Origin: Emiliania huxleyi CCMP1516
Taxonomy: Eukaryota > Haptophyta > Isochrysidales > Noelaerhabdaceae
DNA length: 64,000 nucleotides
Reading direction: 5' to 3'
Assembly: GCF_000372725.1 (NCBI RefSeq)
Contig: NW_005198966.1
Location: 254,247-318,246, forward strand
The notes beneath the pieces were generated by a model that made no database searches, was not told the DNA's origin, and saw only the letters and a program-made list of their open reading frames with translations. Positions 30,206 to 40,545 of the stretch are shown in pieces (position 1 is the first letter of the stretch; each line of letters starts with the position of its first letter). The position numbers and the translations under genes are program-made.

Positions 30206-31391
30206 AAGGACGCGTAGAGCAGCGCGGGCGGGCGGGCAGAGGCGGGGATCGGTTTTGGCCGTCGGCAAGGGCCGTCTGGTCGATCGACTCCCTCCGCCGT
30301 CTCCGGTTTTGTTTTGTACTCCTCCTGCGGCGTGTGCGCGTTGTGCCGCCGCTGGGCGCCGCCGCCGGCCGGTCGGAGAGTCGGGTAGGCGGCAGGTACT
30401 ACTGGTAGAGGCGGAGAGTGGGTGGTCTCTTGCGTGGGTGAGCCGGGGGGGGGGGGGGGGCGCGGGCAGGGGGGAGGTACAGGCTACTGCCACAGTTCAC
30501 CTGTGCCGGTCTGCGCGCCCAACACCTTCAGGGCTGTCGTGTCCTCGTCGTGTGTTTCGCGTCGGCCGGTCAGTTGTGCTGTTTCGAACACAAACACCGA
30601 CAAAAGTGCGGTCTGCCGCGGAGGGCGAAAACCGAAATCTGCCCTGGTGAGAGAGCTGAGGCCTGAGAGTCTCACCGTGAGAGCTGAGTGAGCAGTGAGC
30701 CCAGCCGCCCAGGGCCCAGGCGCGTCTACTTCCCTTCGCTGTGGGTTTGTTCACAGCACGCCAGGCCGCCAGCACTATAGGGAGCGTAGAGGCGTCGGAG
30801 TACCCCCCACGGTGCGATCTGCGCCCCAGAGCGTTTACCGTTTTCGCCTTCCGGCTCCGGCTCAGGTCAGAGGGCCCAGCGACTCGTCGGTTGGGTGTAA
30901 ACGGGCATCCCCGAGTGGCTTCAAACCAAACAGGGTGTGAATAGAGCTGTCTTGATGGTGCTGAGGACGAAGCCACCTCAAACTTTGATGAAGCCGCGAG
31001 TTTTTATAGTTTTCATTAGCTGTGAATAGTTATTGCGCCCGCCGCAGCCCGCCCACTGGGCACGCGCCACGGGCCACGAGAGCCCTGGAAGAGCCCAGCT
31101 GGCATGTTCTATCGCCCGGGTGGCGGGCTGTCTGCATACAGACGTCTCGTCGCCATGGCTGACGCACGACTGGTCCGACGTGCGGTGGGAGTTTGACCTC
31201 AGACAGGCCGTCGGTGTCGGCGGGCTGACGGCGGCCGCCGGAATCGCGATTCGCTCTGCCAGCTGCCAGCAGCCTCGTGTCGCGGCTCTCACAGGTGCAG
31301 CTGCCAGCAGCCTCGTGTCGCGGCTCTCAGCGGTGGTGATTGGTCTTTGCGCCGTCGCTCGACGGCGTCACCACCCATCCGATCTGCGCAG
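30206..31391. other. no confident gene
   Basis: A poly-G run at 30448-30460. At 31258-31330 a 38-nt tandem duplication (CAGCAGCCTCGTGTCGCGGC twice) has an ACAG|GTGC junction, the same AG|G arrangement as the intron edges elsewhere, and may mark an unresolved intron of the gene at 31392-31661. The frame 31033-31533 covers this but has no recognisable motif. Confidence 0.4.
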
Positions 31392-31661
31392 CTCCTGCAG
31401 CTCCTGCAGCTCCTGCTGTCAGTCTTCTACTCTCACTCGCCGCGCGCGGATTGTGCGCCGCACCAGCAGGACACATGCTCATGCAAACAGTGCGAGAACT
31501 TGGTTGCGCCGCTTAGTGGCGGCGCTGCTTTAGAGGAAGCGGCAGCGTGGGAAGCACAGCAGATGGAGGCGGCGCGGCATGCCAAGGAGCTGCAATCGCA
31601 GTACTGGGGGCGGCAGCGCCAGCAACGAGCAAGGAGAGACTGGCGGAGGTTGAGCGGCTGA
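31392..31661 (+). CDS. hypothetical Cys-containing protein, 3' exon
   Basis: Reads SAQLLQLLQLLLSVFYSH, then CAPHQQDTCSCKQCENLVAP (clustered Cys), then an Ala/Glu/Gln helical end (AALEEAAAWEAQQMEAARHA) to a stop. It looks coding, but the 5' part is unresolved and the family unknown. Confidence 0.4.
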   Translation, partial: LLQLLQLLLSVFYSHSPRADCAPHQQDTCSCKQCENLVAPLSGGAALEEAAAWEAQQMEAARHAKELQSQYWGRQRQQRARRDWRRLSG

Positions 31662-32285
31662 GTGCAGCAAGGGCCAAGGGCAAGAAAAAGGAATGTGGGC
31701 GTGGGCGATACGGGCGCCGCTAGGCTCAACGAGGAGATGCTGTGCAGTTAGAGAGCTCGTAGCGAGCTCGATTTTGGATGAGAATTTAGATGAGAAATCC
31801 CTCAATTTTGAGAAAAAACGCCAAAAAATCGGCGCCTGCGGCGGGCCAGCCTCCGGCGGCGCCTGCGGCGGGCCGCTGGGGCTTCCTCCCCAGACCCCGT
31901 TTACACCCGAGCTATGCCCCACGACCTGAGCCGGAGCCTCCCGACCCTCCTTTCCGCTCCCCCCCCGCAAGGCGCGAGACACACGCATCACACCCCTCTC
32001 CTTAAAATCCCTGTGTGGTGGCGGCGTGCCGTCCTCCCATCCCTCCCTTGGGTTGTCCGTTTTCTTAAATTCTTTCTTTACTGGGCACGGGACTGGCGCG
32101 CACTGGCACTAACACAGGTACACCACGGGAGCCGCCTAACTAAGCAACTCTTGCGAGGACGGCGAGGCACTTAGCTCCGTGCACTCGACCGCCCTCGCCG
32201 CAGGCAAGCTCATTCAGAATCTGCTCTGCGATTGCCGTGTGAATATAAAAGAATTAACAAACCCTGCATGCGTGGCGTCGCCGTT
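31662..32285. other. intergenic, no gene seen
   Basis: A short AT-rich stretch (31770-31830) then GCCTGCGGCGGGCCAGCC repeated twice. Nothing supported. Confidence 0.4.
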
Positions 32286-32448
32286 CTTTGGCAAAACTTG
32301 GAGCACTTGGAGTGCAGTCAGTAACCGCACATCCAGGGCCGGGGAGCTAAGAAGCGCACCCAGCGGGCCGGATGATTGGCATCGGGTTGCGGGCAAGAAA
32401 GCCCTAGCCCTGGGGGTGCGCGTTCGCAGGGAAAGGGCCTTAAAGTAA
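32286..32448 (+). repeat. dispersed ~150-bp repeat ending in CAG (copy; also 61585-61850)
   Basis: Begins ACTTGGAGCACTTGGAGTGC, continues CACATCCAGGGCCGGGGAGC, AGCGGGCCGGATGAT and ATCGGGTTGCGGGCAAGA, and ends GGGGGTGCGCGTTCGCAG. The 61.6 kb copy has the same order and end. Shorter pieces with only the first block occur at 4683 and 56560. Because copies end in a pyrimidine-poor CAG next to coding sequence, they could act as introns. Confidence 0.65.
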
Positions 32449-33246
32449 ACACGGGTCCCCGAGGGTTGGCTCTATCTGTCTGGCGAGCACGCGGTTGCGC
32501 CAGGCCAGGCATTGCTGGTGCATGTTGGAAAGACTTGCGGGTCGAGTGTCAACCGTGTGGTCAAGGGATCTGGCGTCATGTTGCCGCAGGTGCACGTTCA
32601 CCCGGTGACCCCACGGGTACTTGCGAATCGCACCCACGTGATCGTCGCAACGCGCGATCCAGTGAAACGGGTCATCTCGGCCTTCAATCATAATCATCCC
32701 GATGGTGGAGAGCGGCCCATCAACAGCAACAACTTTTATTCGCGCCTCTTGCCCCTGTACCGCTGCTACCCGACAGTGGCAGCCCTCGCCCTCGGCCTCA
32801 GCCGCAATGACAGCTGCGGCGACATTGCACGCCGCGCCCTGACGAGCCTCCCCGCGGACCATGACGCTCCCTACTACGGCCATGGCCACCTCATGATGGG
32901 CTTCTGCTTTTATGTTGGTGGCGTGCTCGGCGCCCTACGCGCCATTGGCCGTCGTTCTGGTGGCCGCGGCGGCGTCTTTCTCATTGACACCGAGTCTTGT
33001 GCCGAAGACACTGCCGAGGGCCTGGTTTGGCTCGGCGCCCCCGCAGCCACCGCCAAAGCCGCTACCTCAGCCATGCCGCATGTGTTTGGCGCAAAACTCG
33101 ACTTGAAACACCACGGTGAGACAGTCACCCCTCAGGGTGAAAGCATCCTGCGGGCATTCCTCGACTTCGAGTACCAGGCGCTGAAAGAGCTCCGCGATAT
33201 GAGCGTCAACAAAGAGACAGCGCACGATTGGGGCAGCTCGCCATAA
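32449..33246 (+). CDS. sulfotransferase-like protein, N-terminus missing or upstream
   Basis: The frame is open from 32449 with no ATG before the conserved part. LLVHVGKTCGSSVNRVV resembles the 5'-phosphosulfate loop (HxxKTxGSS) of membrane-type carbohydrate sulfotransferases. VIVATRDPVKRVISAFNH is the 3'-phosphate-binding motif (RDPxxRxxSxF). A following Cys-rich middle and HVFGAKLDLKHHGETVTP complete a size of about 250 aa, a typical soluble core. PAPS-dependent transfer of sulfate to a glycan is likely by family. The left border coincides with the CAG end of the dispersed repeat, so either an intron joins it to an upstream exon or the gene is 5'-truncated. Confidence 0.65.
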   Translation, partial: TRVPEGWLYLSGEHAVAPGQALLVHVGKTCGSSVNRVVKGSGVMLPQVHVHPVTPRVLANRTHVIVATRDPVKRVISAFNHNHPDGGERPINSNNFYSRLLPLYRCYPTVAALALGLSRNDSCGDIARRALTSLPADHDAPYYGHGHLMMGFCFYVGGVLGALRAIGRRSGGRGGVFLIDTESCAEDTAEGLVWLGAPAATAKAATSAMPHVFGAKLDLKHHGETVTPQGESILRAFLDFEYQALKELRDMSVNKETAHDWGSSP

Positions 33247-33330
33247 TTTCAACGTCTGGCATAATAACTAAAAGCAAAATATTGAAAGGTTTAGGCATTT
33301 TGTTCTAACAGTCTTGAGTTTGAATGCAAG

Positions 33331-33554
33331 GCGACGGTCGCGCCGCGATGGGAGGCGTTCGAGGCGGAGGCGCGGCGCGCGGGCGACGAGGAGGGGGCCG
33401 TCGAGCGCCACTTCCCCTTCTCCGACTTCTTCGCCGACACGCCCTCGCCGCTGTTTGCGCCCGCCGCCAGCGGCGTGGCGCACCTCGACGCGGCGCGCGG
33501 CGCGTTGCGGCACGTGGTGGCCCTCTTCGAGGAGCTCTGCACCTGTTGGGGTTG
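33331..33554 (+). pseudogene. orphan C-terminal-type exon
   Basis: Open frame RWEAFEAEARRAGDEEGAVE, RHFPFSDFFADTPSPLFAPA, ALRHVVALFEELCTCWG then stop. It looks coding but no upstream partner was found. It abuts the GH30 fragment in another frame. Confidence 0.4.
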
Positions 33555-33556
33555 AG

Positions 33557-33856
33557 GCTCGAGCCTCCCTGCTGAGCGACCTGTTCGACCCTGACGTGGG
33601 GATCGGCATGACCCTAGGACGTGTCACCATTGCGACCTCCGACTTCACGCCACTCCCTTTCTACTCGTACGATGACCTGGCCGACCCGAATGCGACCGAT
33701 AATAATCTCACCCACTTCTCGGTGGAGAGGGATGAGAAGTATGTGCTACCCGCAATCACAAGGGCCCTCGCCGCGGCGGGCGGCCCGCGTGCAGACAGCT
33801 TGCGGCTGTTTGCGTCACCATGGTCGCCCCCCGCGGCGATGAAGGATTCCAACGCG
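33557..33856 (+). pseudogene. GH30 glucosylceramidase fragment
   Basis: About 100 aa resembling the barrel region of acid beta-glucosidase: IGMTLGRVTIATSDFTPLPF (human [20 protein letters not shown]), then THFSVERDEKYVLPAITRAL (like [20 protein letters not shown]) and LRLFASPWSPPAAMKDSNA (like VSLLASPWTSPTWLKTNGA). N- and C-terminal parts, including both catalytic Glu, are absent before an AAGAATTCTTT-rich region, so it is a gene fragment or a single exon left in place. Confidence 0.7.
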
Positions 33857-33989
33857 CTCGGTCATGTCTCGTTTTTCTTTTGTTGTATCTTAAGAATTCT
33901 CAAGAATTCTTTGTCATAAGAATTCTTTGTTGTAAAATTCTTTCGGCATTTTATTGGCGTGACGCTGCCACCGGCGTTGGCAGCCCGCG
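33857..33989 (+). promoter_or_regulatory. AT-rich leader with AAGAATTCTTT repeats before the transporter gene
   Basis: Four overlapping AAGAATTCTTT-like words (33890-33945), 45-100 nt before the ATG at 33990. Similar words sit near the start of the Spt6, MMACHC-like and first RCC1 genes. A promoter role is inference. Confidence 0.4.
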
Positions 33990-36900
33990 ATGTGGTCGCT
34001 CACGCTCGGTGCGGCGCTCGCCAACGTCGGCTGCTCCGTCTCGCTAGTGCTCGTCAACAAGGCTCCGGAAGATACAGCCCCGGCCTGACCCTTCCCGCTC
34101 CACCTCCGCCGCCATCCGCCGTCCTCCGCCGCCAGCCGCGAAGCCGTGGCACACCTCCGACCCCGCAGGCGGTCTTCTCGGCTGGCTTCAACTTCCCCAT
34201 GTCGCTCACCTTCCTCCACTTTGCCTTTACCGTCGCGTTCTACCGCCTGCTCGCAGCGTGCGGCGCCTTTGAGCCTCGGTCGCTGCCGCACGCAGAGGCG
34301 TTCAAGGTTGCCGGGTTTGGCGTCGGAAGCATCGGCTTCATGAACATCTCGCTCCACCTCAACTCGGTCGGCTTCTACCAGATCACGAAGCTCGCCATAG
34401 TGCCGTGCACGCTGCTCGCACAGGCACCTTTTTAAGCCCTCGCCAGCCGCCTCTCGGCCGCACCTCGGCCGCACCTCGGCCGCCCACCTCGACGGCCTCT
34501 CGGCTCCACCTCGCGCAGGCGCTCCTGCACGACGTGCACGCCTCGCGCCGTGTGAAGCTCTCGCTCCTCCTCCTCCTCCTCGGCCTCGCCGTCGCCACCG
34601 TCTCGGACGTGAGACACTTCCTAGACACTTCCTAGACGCGTCCTAGACACCGTCTCGGACGTGAGACACTTCCTAGACACTTCCTAGACGCGTCCTAGAC
34701 ACCGTCTCGGACGTGAGACACTTCCTAGACACTTCCTAGACGCGTCCTAGACACCGTCTCGGACGTGAGACACTTCCTAGACACTTCCTAGACGCGTCCT
34801 AGACACCGTCTCGGACGTGTGCAGCTCCCCCTAGAAGCGAGTGTGCATTCTTGCATCCCAACCCTCGCTCCAGAGGACACCCCCTCTGCTCCATCCGACC
34901 GTGCGCGGCTGTTGTCACCGTTTTCACAGCCGCTCAAACTCACACACTGTGCCTTGCGTCCTCGGCGCAATCTCGTCTTCCGCCCGCTGACGTCGGGTGT
35001 ACTCAGCACGCAGGTCCAGCTCAATGCGCCCGGCCTCGTCCTCGGCTTGCTCGCCGTCGCCACCACCACAATCTTCCAGATCTGGCAAGGCTCCAAGCAA
35101 AAGGCGACACTTCCTAGACACTCCCTAGACACTTCCTAGACACCACCGTCTTCCAGATCTGGCAAGGCTCCAAGCAAACGGTGCTCGAGCTGCCTCGCCA
35201 CGCCGCCGTGTCGGCCGGCTGATTCTTTCTTTTCATCCATCCGTCGTCAGTCGTAGGAGCTCGAGCTGTCCGCGACGCAGCTGCAGGCGGCCGTCGCCAG
35301 CAGTGGCGGCGTCACCTCTCCACCGCTTTGCATCGCCTCACAGCCTTTTCTTTCACAGGCGGCCGTGGCGATTTGGCAGGTGCCGCAGGCGGTCGCTCGC
35401 CCGCTTGTTCACAGCTCGAGGTGTGAAGAGACGCTGTTCACAGGTGCCGCAGGCGCTCGCGGCGGCGATTGCGCTGGAGAACCTCTGCGCAGGCCCGCCT
35501 CGCCTTGAGAGATTGCACGAGATTGCACGAGATTGCACGAGATTGCACGAGATTGCACGAGGTTGCACGAGGTTGAGCAGCGATGTGTGCAGCCGCTTCA
35601 GAGGCCCGGCCATACGAACTGCTGTCTGTGGCGACGCCTTTCCCTGAGAACGCACACACCGCCTCGTGTGGTCACGCCCCGTGTATCCCGCGAGTGCGTG
35701 TGCCCCGTCGTCCGGTGCGAGGGACGTGTCACACACACACACGCTGATGATGGACTGGCGGACTGAGAGGAGGCCGTGCTCAAGGGCTCCCCCCTGGACG
35801 AGTGTGTGATGAGTGGCTCGCGTCTTGAAGGGGCGTACGGCCTGGCTCCCTAGTACGGACGCACGTGACCCCGCCCACACCTCTGCGCAGGTTTGCCTCC
35901 CGCACTCCGCTCGGAGGAGCCAGGAGAGTGCCGGACGGCGGTCGGGTTCGCCCAGCAAGCCGCGAACGGCGGCGGCGGCGACGGGGGCGGCGGCGCGCGC
36001 ACACTGGCGCTGGTGGTGCTGACCTGCTTCGTCGCCCTTGGGACGAACGTCTCCTCGTTCTGCCTCATCGGCCGCACGTCGGCAATCACCTTCCAGGTGG
36101 TCGGGCGACCTGCCTCGTATCTCCGCACGTCTCCCTCGCATCTCTCCGGAATTCTCCACCCCCAAGGAGTCGGTACTTAGGCGGCGGGGGATCTGGATTC
36201 GGTACTTTAGGTGGTCGGGCATGCCAAGACCTGCCTCGTCCTCGCGGGCGGGTTTTTGCTCTGGCCTCCCGCGGACACGTCGCACTTGCCCACGCAGCTC
36301 GTCGGCGTCTCCGTCGCCGTCCTCGGCTGCGTGCTCTATTTCTTTTTTAACCTGTGTTTCTTTTTTAGGCGTCTCCGTCGCCGTCCTCGGCTGCGTGCTC
36401 TACGGCCATCTCAAGCTGAGCGAGGCTACCGGCCGGAGAGACTTGTGCGACCGCCTCTGCCCCGCGCCGCTGCTGTGGGTCGCGACAGACCCCCCGCCGA
36501 GGTTCGAGATACAACCCGAGATACAGCCGAGATGCAGCTGGAGATACAGCCGAGATGCAGCCCGAGATACAGCCCGAGATACAGCCGAGATACAGCCCGA
36601 GATACAGCCGAGACACAGCGGGGATGCAGCCGAGATGCAGCCGATCTAGCCGAGATCCGGACGAGATCCTGCCGAGCTCCTGCCGAGGCCCAGCTCGCAT
36701 ACAGCCGAGGTACGTACAGCAGCGGCTGCACCACCCCGTCCACACCTCCCCCCGCGAATCAGGTACGAGCCGCTGCCTGCGTCGGGGGAGCTCATCCCGG
36801 CGGCGGACTTGTCCGCGTCGGACGCCAAGGTGGCTTAATTATTATGATTAATTAATAGCAATCTTAGTTCATTCAGCGGACCTGTCCGCGTCGGACGCTA

Positions 36901-37367
36901 AGGTGGCTTAATTATTCATGATTAATTAATAGCAATCTTAGTTCATTCAGCGGACCTGTCCGCGTCGGACGCCAAGGTGGCTTAATTATTATGATTAATT
37001 AATAGCAATCTTAGTTCATTCAGCGGACCTGTCCGCGTCGGACGCCAAGGTGGCTTAATTATTATGATTAATTAATAGCAATCTTAGTTCATTCAGCGGA
37101 CCTGTCCGCGTCGGACGCCAAGGTGGCTTAATTATTATGATTAATTAATAGCAATCTTAGTTCATTCAGCGGACCTGTCCGCGTCGGACGCCAAGGTGGC
37201 TTAATTATTATGATTGATTAATAGCAATCTTAGTTCATTCAGCGGACCTGTCCGCGTCGGACGCCAAGGTGGCTCTGCGGCGGCCGGGCCCGGGGGGAGG
37301 GGCTGCAGACGAGGCGGCCGACGGCGGGGGGGCGGAGGCGCGGTCCGACGAGGAGCGGCGGAGATGA
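33990..37367 (+). CDS. SLC35E3/triose-phosphate-translocator-type transporter, 13 exons
   Basis: Exons 33990-34061, 34169-34423, 34519-34608, 35014-35089, 35167-35180, 35257-35286, 35359-35379, 35444-35492, 35891-36096, 36211-36304, 36369-36501, 36763-36829, 37269-37367 join without a phase error to 402 codons (401 aa). Matches the SLC35E3 layout: LGAALANVGCSVSLVLVNK, SAGFNFPMSLTFLHFAFTVA, VGFYQITKLAIVPCTLLAQA, VQLNAPGLVLGLLAVATTTI, FQIWQGSKQ, TNVSSFCLIGRTSAITFQVV, GVSVAVLGCVLYGHLKLSEA. Probably a ten-helix Golgi or plastid antiporter for nucleotide sugars or phosphorylated compounds. Donors are six GC and six GT. Reading through the last donor gives a shorter end (stop 36836-36838). Exons of 14 and 21 nt are notable. 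Confidence 0.85.
34609..35013 (+). repeat. transporter intron 3: four ~52-nt units of CCTAGACACTT type
   Basis: The unit GTCTCGGACGTGAGACACTT + CCTAGACACTTCCTAGACGC + GTCCTAGACACC repeats four times. Each carries the exon end CTCGGAC and a GTGAG donor-like site, so the donor itself has been duplicated with the array. Confidence 0.85.
35380..35443 (+). repeat. transporter intron 7 (64 nt): exon-start copy plus hairpin element in antisense
   Basis: Starts GTGCCGCAGGCGGTCGC, a copy of the next exon's GTGCCGCAGGCGCTCGC, followed by one hairpin element in the opposite orientation (GTTCACAGCTCGAGGTGTGA, GAGACGCTGTTCACAG), whose TTCACAG end is the acceptor. Confidence 0.9.
36804..37275 (+). repeat. 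73-nt tandem array at the 3' end of the transporter
   Basis: Six complete repeats (starts 36804, 36877, 36951, 37024, 37097, 37170) and a final partial (37243). Unit: CGGACCTGTCCGCGTCGGAC, GCCAAGGTGGCTTAATTATT, ATGATTAATTAATAGC, AATCTTAGTTCATTCAG. Each unit contains AAG|GTGGCT, usable as donor or acceptor. The first six contain an in-frame TAA; the last lacks it and continues the coding frame. Confidence 0.9.
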
Positions 37368-38133
37368 GGCAGAGGCTCGACGCTCTCTGTCCAACGGCCC
37401 GCGACGCACACTCCCTTTCGGCGTGGGTCTCCTCGACACGCCGGACGGGCGTCGAGACGGGCGCTCGCCGCGCCGCCCCACCGCCCCACCGGCCTCTGTC
37501 GGGCGTCCGGCACCGCCGCCCATGCTTCTCGCCGGTCCCTATGCCACGGAGGGAGGGAGCCTGACCGCACTTGGCTGCTGTGACTCTGACTGACTCTGTC
37601 CCTGAGTGCTCTTCTCAATCCATTTCTATCGGCGTTCTCTGCCAGTCGCATGCGTGTTGCACCATCGAAGATGCGGCGTCGCCGTCCGGTGGACGGTCGC
37701 GTCGTTCACTTTATGTTGTTATGATTATGTTTGGACGAAAAAAGTCACAAATAAAACGTACATCTAGAGACTCGGGTACTCGCTGTTGAGGGCTCTCTCC
37801 CAATCACTCCCAACTTTCACGACGAATGCTATCTTTGCACTTTGGGAAGCGAGGCATGAAACGCCTGGGGGCCAGTATATTGTTTCGATTGGCGGCCCCT
37901 GACTCGTGACTGCATGTGTGTTCGTTGACATGAACGATGAAGCTAGATGCTAGGCCTACTTACCTCCGGTATGCCCCTGGCTCTGCGGGGCCTTTTGCGC
38001 GGCCCTCGCCGGCAGCGGCGGAGGAGGGTGCGCTGCAGAGCCCTCGGCGAGGTACCTAATAGACATTCATCGAGAGCAAGATAGCAGGATCCAGAGAGAC
38101 ACGCCCCATCAGGAGAAGGAGAGGCGAGAGCGC
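37368..38133. other. 3' flank of the transporter, no gene seen
   Basis: Moderate-GC sequence with AATAAAACG near 37750 (possible polyadenylation signal). No supported coding frame. Confidence 0.45.
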
Positions 38134-39591
38134 TCAAGGACCACTCGCGGCGCACCTCATGTTTTCGCGCGCGAGGCTGCGGCTGAAGCGGGCGCCGCTG
38201 CTGGGCGAGGGAGGCGGCTTCCCACTGCTGGAGGAGGAGGAGCTGGAGGTGTTGCTCCGCCCGACGCCTACCCGACGCGAGCTCACAATGAGGAGGGGCT
38301 GCTGGACGTGTGTTGCTCCGCGCCCCCCCCCCCTCTCTGCGCCTGTGAGAGAGTGAGAGAGGGGTGCAAGAGCTGGTTGGGCGTGTGAGAAAGGCGGCGA
38401 GGGAGGGGAGAGGAGGGGATGGGGGGGGTAGAGGGAGGGAGAGGGAGGGAGAGGGAGGGAGGGGGAGTGAGCGGAGCGGGAGGGGAGGGAGGGTGGTGTG
38501 TGACCCAAAGGGAGAGGGAGGTAGGGAGAGGGATGGAGAGGGATGGTGTGTGGCGGGGGGGGGGGGAAGGGTAGGGAAAAACAGATATTGAGAGGGGGAG
38601 ATACATAGAGAGAAAGAGATATAGAGAGATAGAGCCCTGGCGAGACAGTCCGCGAGAGGCAGAGTGAGGGAGCGAGCGCACCCGCGCCGCGCCGCGTCTC
38701 CGACTCGGACTCGGACTCCGACTCCTCCTTGTCCGAGACCTGCAGCCTCGTCGCCCAGTCGATGCAGCTGCCTGGTGTCCGGGAAGGGTCACATGGAGTC
38801 ACATGGAGTCAGAGGGCTGGGGGGGCTGAGCGGCGAGGTCGGCGGCGAGTGCGGTGGCGAGGCAAGTGGCGGCGGGTAGGGTGGCGGCGGGAAGGATGGA
38901 GCGGGCGGGTGTTGGGGCGCAGGGCGGCGGTGGGGAGGGAGGTAGGCTGGAGTGCGACGGGGATGCCTGCATCGGTGACGGTGGTTGCGCTGGCAGCGTG
39001 CGCGCGCGCGCGGTCGCCGAAGGAGGGGGACTCGAACTCGCGCTTGTCCTCGGAGTCGTGGGACGCACGCGAGACTGGCAGCTGCCCAGAAATTCGCCTC
39101 CGCACCGGCGCACCGCTTCCCACCGCGGCTACCGTGGCGGCAGGCCGGGTGGCGGCGGCGGCGGAGCTGCTGGCGTCGGCGTGGGTGGCGGAGCCGCCGG
39201 TGGCGGTGGCGGTGGTGGCGGCGGGATTTCCGAAGGTGTGGGCGACGGCGAGAGTACAGGCGGGGTTGCGCTGGCCCGTGTCGGTGGGCTCACGCCTCTC
39301 GTACCAGTGGAGCGGCTGCGCCCCGTCTGCGCCCGTTGAGTCGGAGAGGACTCCCATCAGCTCGGGCTCGGTGTTGGCCCAGCTCATGAAGCTCTCCTCC
39401 GAGTCAAACTGGACGATAGCCTGACCTGGGTACAACCTAGCCCACGCATCCTGAGCATTCGTCAGCATCGCGGCCGAAGTGTGTAGCACAGGCCGCTCGT
39501 CGTCTCGGCGCTCGCTGCTCATGTGGTGTAGGCACAACGAGGGCTCGAGCCGCGCTTGATTGCCACACAAGTAGCAAGTACGAGAGGATAT
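38134..39591 (-). CDS. small Cys/Ser-rich protein with N-terminal zinc-finger-like motif
   Basis: First resolved exon 39591-39058: TCYLCGNQARLEPSLCLHHM (Cx2C...Cx2HH pattern), then AWARLYPGQAIVQFDSEESF and HWYERREPTDTGQRNPACTL, then Ala/Thr-rich. It joins in phase through a GA-AG intron (39057-38740; the donor GACTCCGAGGACAAG resembles the acceptor-side GTCTCGGACAAGGAG) to VSDKEESESESESETRR. Later exons read toward SNTSSSSSSSSGKPPPSPSS and a stop near 38134. The 38350-38640 interval is a GA-rich intron. Start codon not resolved. No family recognised; the Cys/His pattern suggests metal binding. Confidence 0.5.
38350..38640. repeat. GGGAGAGGGA/GAGAGAGATA purine-rich intron repeat
   Basis: Nearly pure purine on the plus strand (pyrimidine on the sense strand of the minus gene), inside the intron of the 38134-39591 gene. 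Confidence 0.8.
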
Positions 39592-40165
39592 TGCAATCGC
39601 TGGCAGAAGTCAAGCGCTAGATTGTAGTCACACGGAGGCGAGAACGAAGCACGATGCCTGGGAGCTGTGCCAACATTCCACAATTCGAAGGTCCGGCGAT
39701 CGATAGCGAAGGCGACGAGATCCCGACGAGATCCCCGCCGAGATCCAGCCGAGATACACCGAGGTGATGCCGAGAAAAGAACCCTGCCGACATCAAGGCA
39801 GCTCCCTTGCGTCACTACGTGCCTCCCCGAGTCTGGCGACGCACCTCTCTCATGCTAAGGGGGGGGGGGGGAAAGGAACCCCCGTAGCATGTGGTGAAGG
39901 TGCTGGGGATCGGACCCCCCCCCCCCCCCCTAGCATGTGGTGTGGAGAGAAGGGCGCCCCCCTGCCTCCCTGGAAGCGATGTGCGCCTGCTCCGGAGCCC
40001 GAGAACAAAACTTCTCTCTCTCTCTCTGCCCGAGCCGTTGTCATATGCAAGTGGCGATGGTGCTTACGTACGTACGCTGTGGTAGTGCACATCAAAAGTA
40101 CGTACACACGACCGCCGCGCACACAAAAACATCCTCTCATTGCTTTTTCTCGAGTACTCTTCGAG
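39592..40165. other. intergenic with poly-G and poly-C runs
   Basis: TAGCATGTGGTG occurs twice (39887, 39932), each after a homopolymer (G run 39859-39871, C run 39917-39931). GATCCCGACGAGATCC repeats at 39715-39760. No gene is supported. Confidence 0.5.
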
Positions 40166-40545
40166 ATGAGTTCACTTCCCAGAAGGTCACATGGGTCACG
40201 CGAGAGCGAGGTGTTGCAGGGAGATAGATGCCGGTAAGCCGAAGCCGCACAGGAAGAGGATGGCGGCCGCGGTGGCACGCTCGGGGCGCGACCAAAGGAG
40301 ACAGTGCGCCAGCGAGAGGTGAGTGAGGGATCCCAGAGGTCCTCACACTAAGAGGAGAGGTCCTCACACGGAGTGCGCGGGGAGGAGGGGAGGTCCTCAC
40401 ACTCTATAGCCACTCCGCGCGGCGGTGGCAATGACCGACGTGTGTCTCGCCGACGCGATCAAGAAGCACTGGACGCGATCAAGGTAGGAGCCAGCGAGAG
40501 AGTGAGGGGACCCTATCACGCTATCAGAGAGAGAGATCCTCAGCA
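40166..40545 (+). repeat. segmental duplication block, copy A (copy B 42953-43345)
   Basis: ATGAGTTCACTTCCCAGAAG, GCGAGGTGTTGCAGGGAGA, GATGCCGGTAAGC and CAAAGGAGACAGTGCGCCAG match 42953-43345 in order, including GAGGTCCTCAC repeats and the end CCCTATCACGCTATCAGAGA. Non-coding as far as I can see. Confidence 0.85.
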
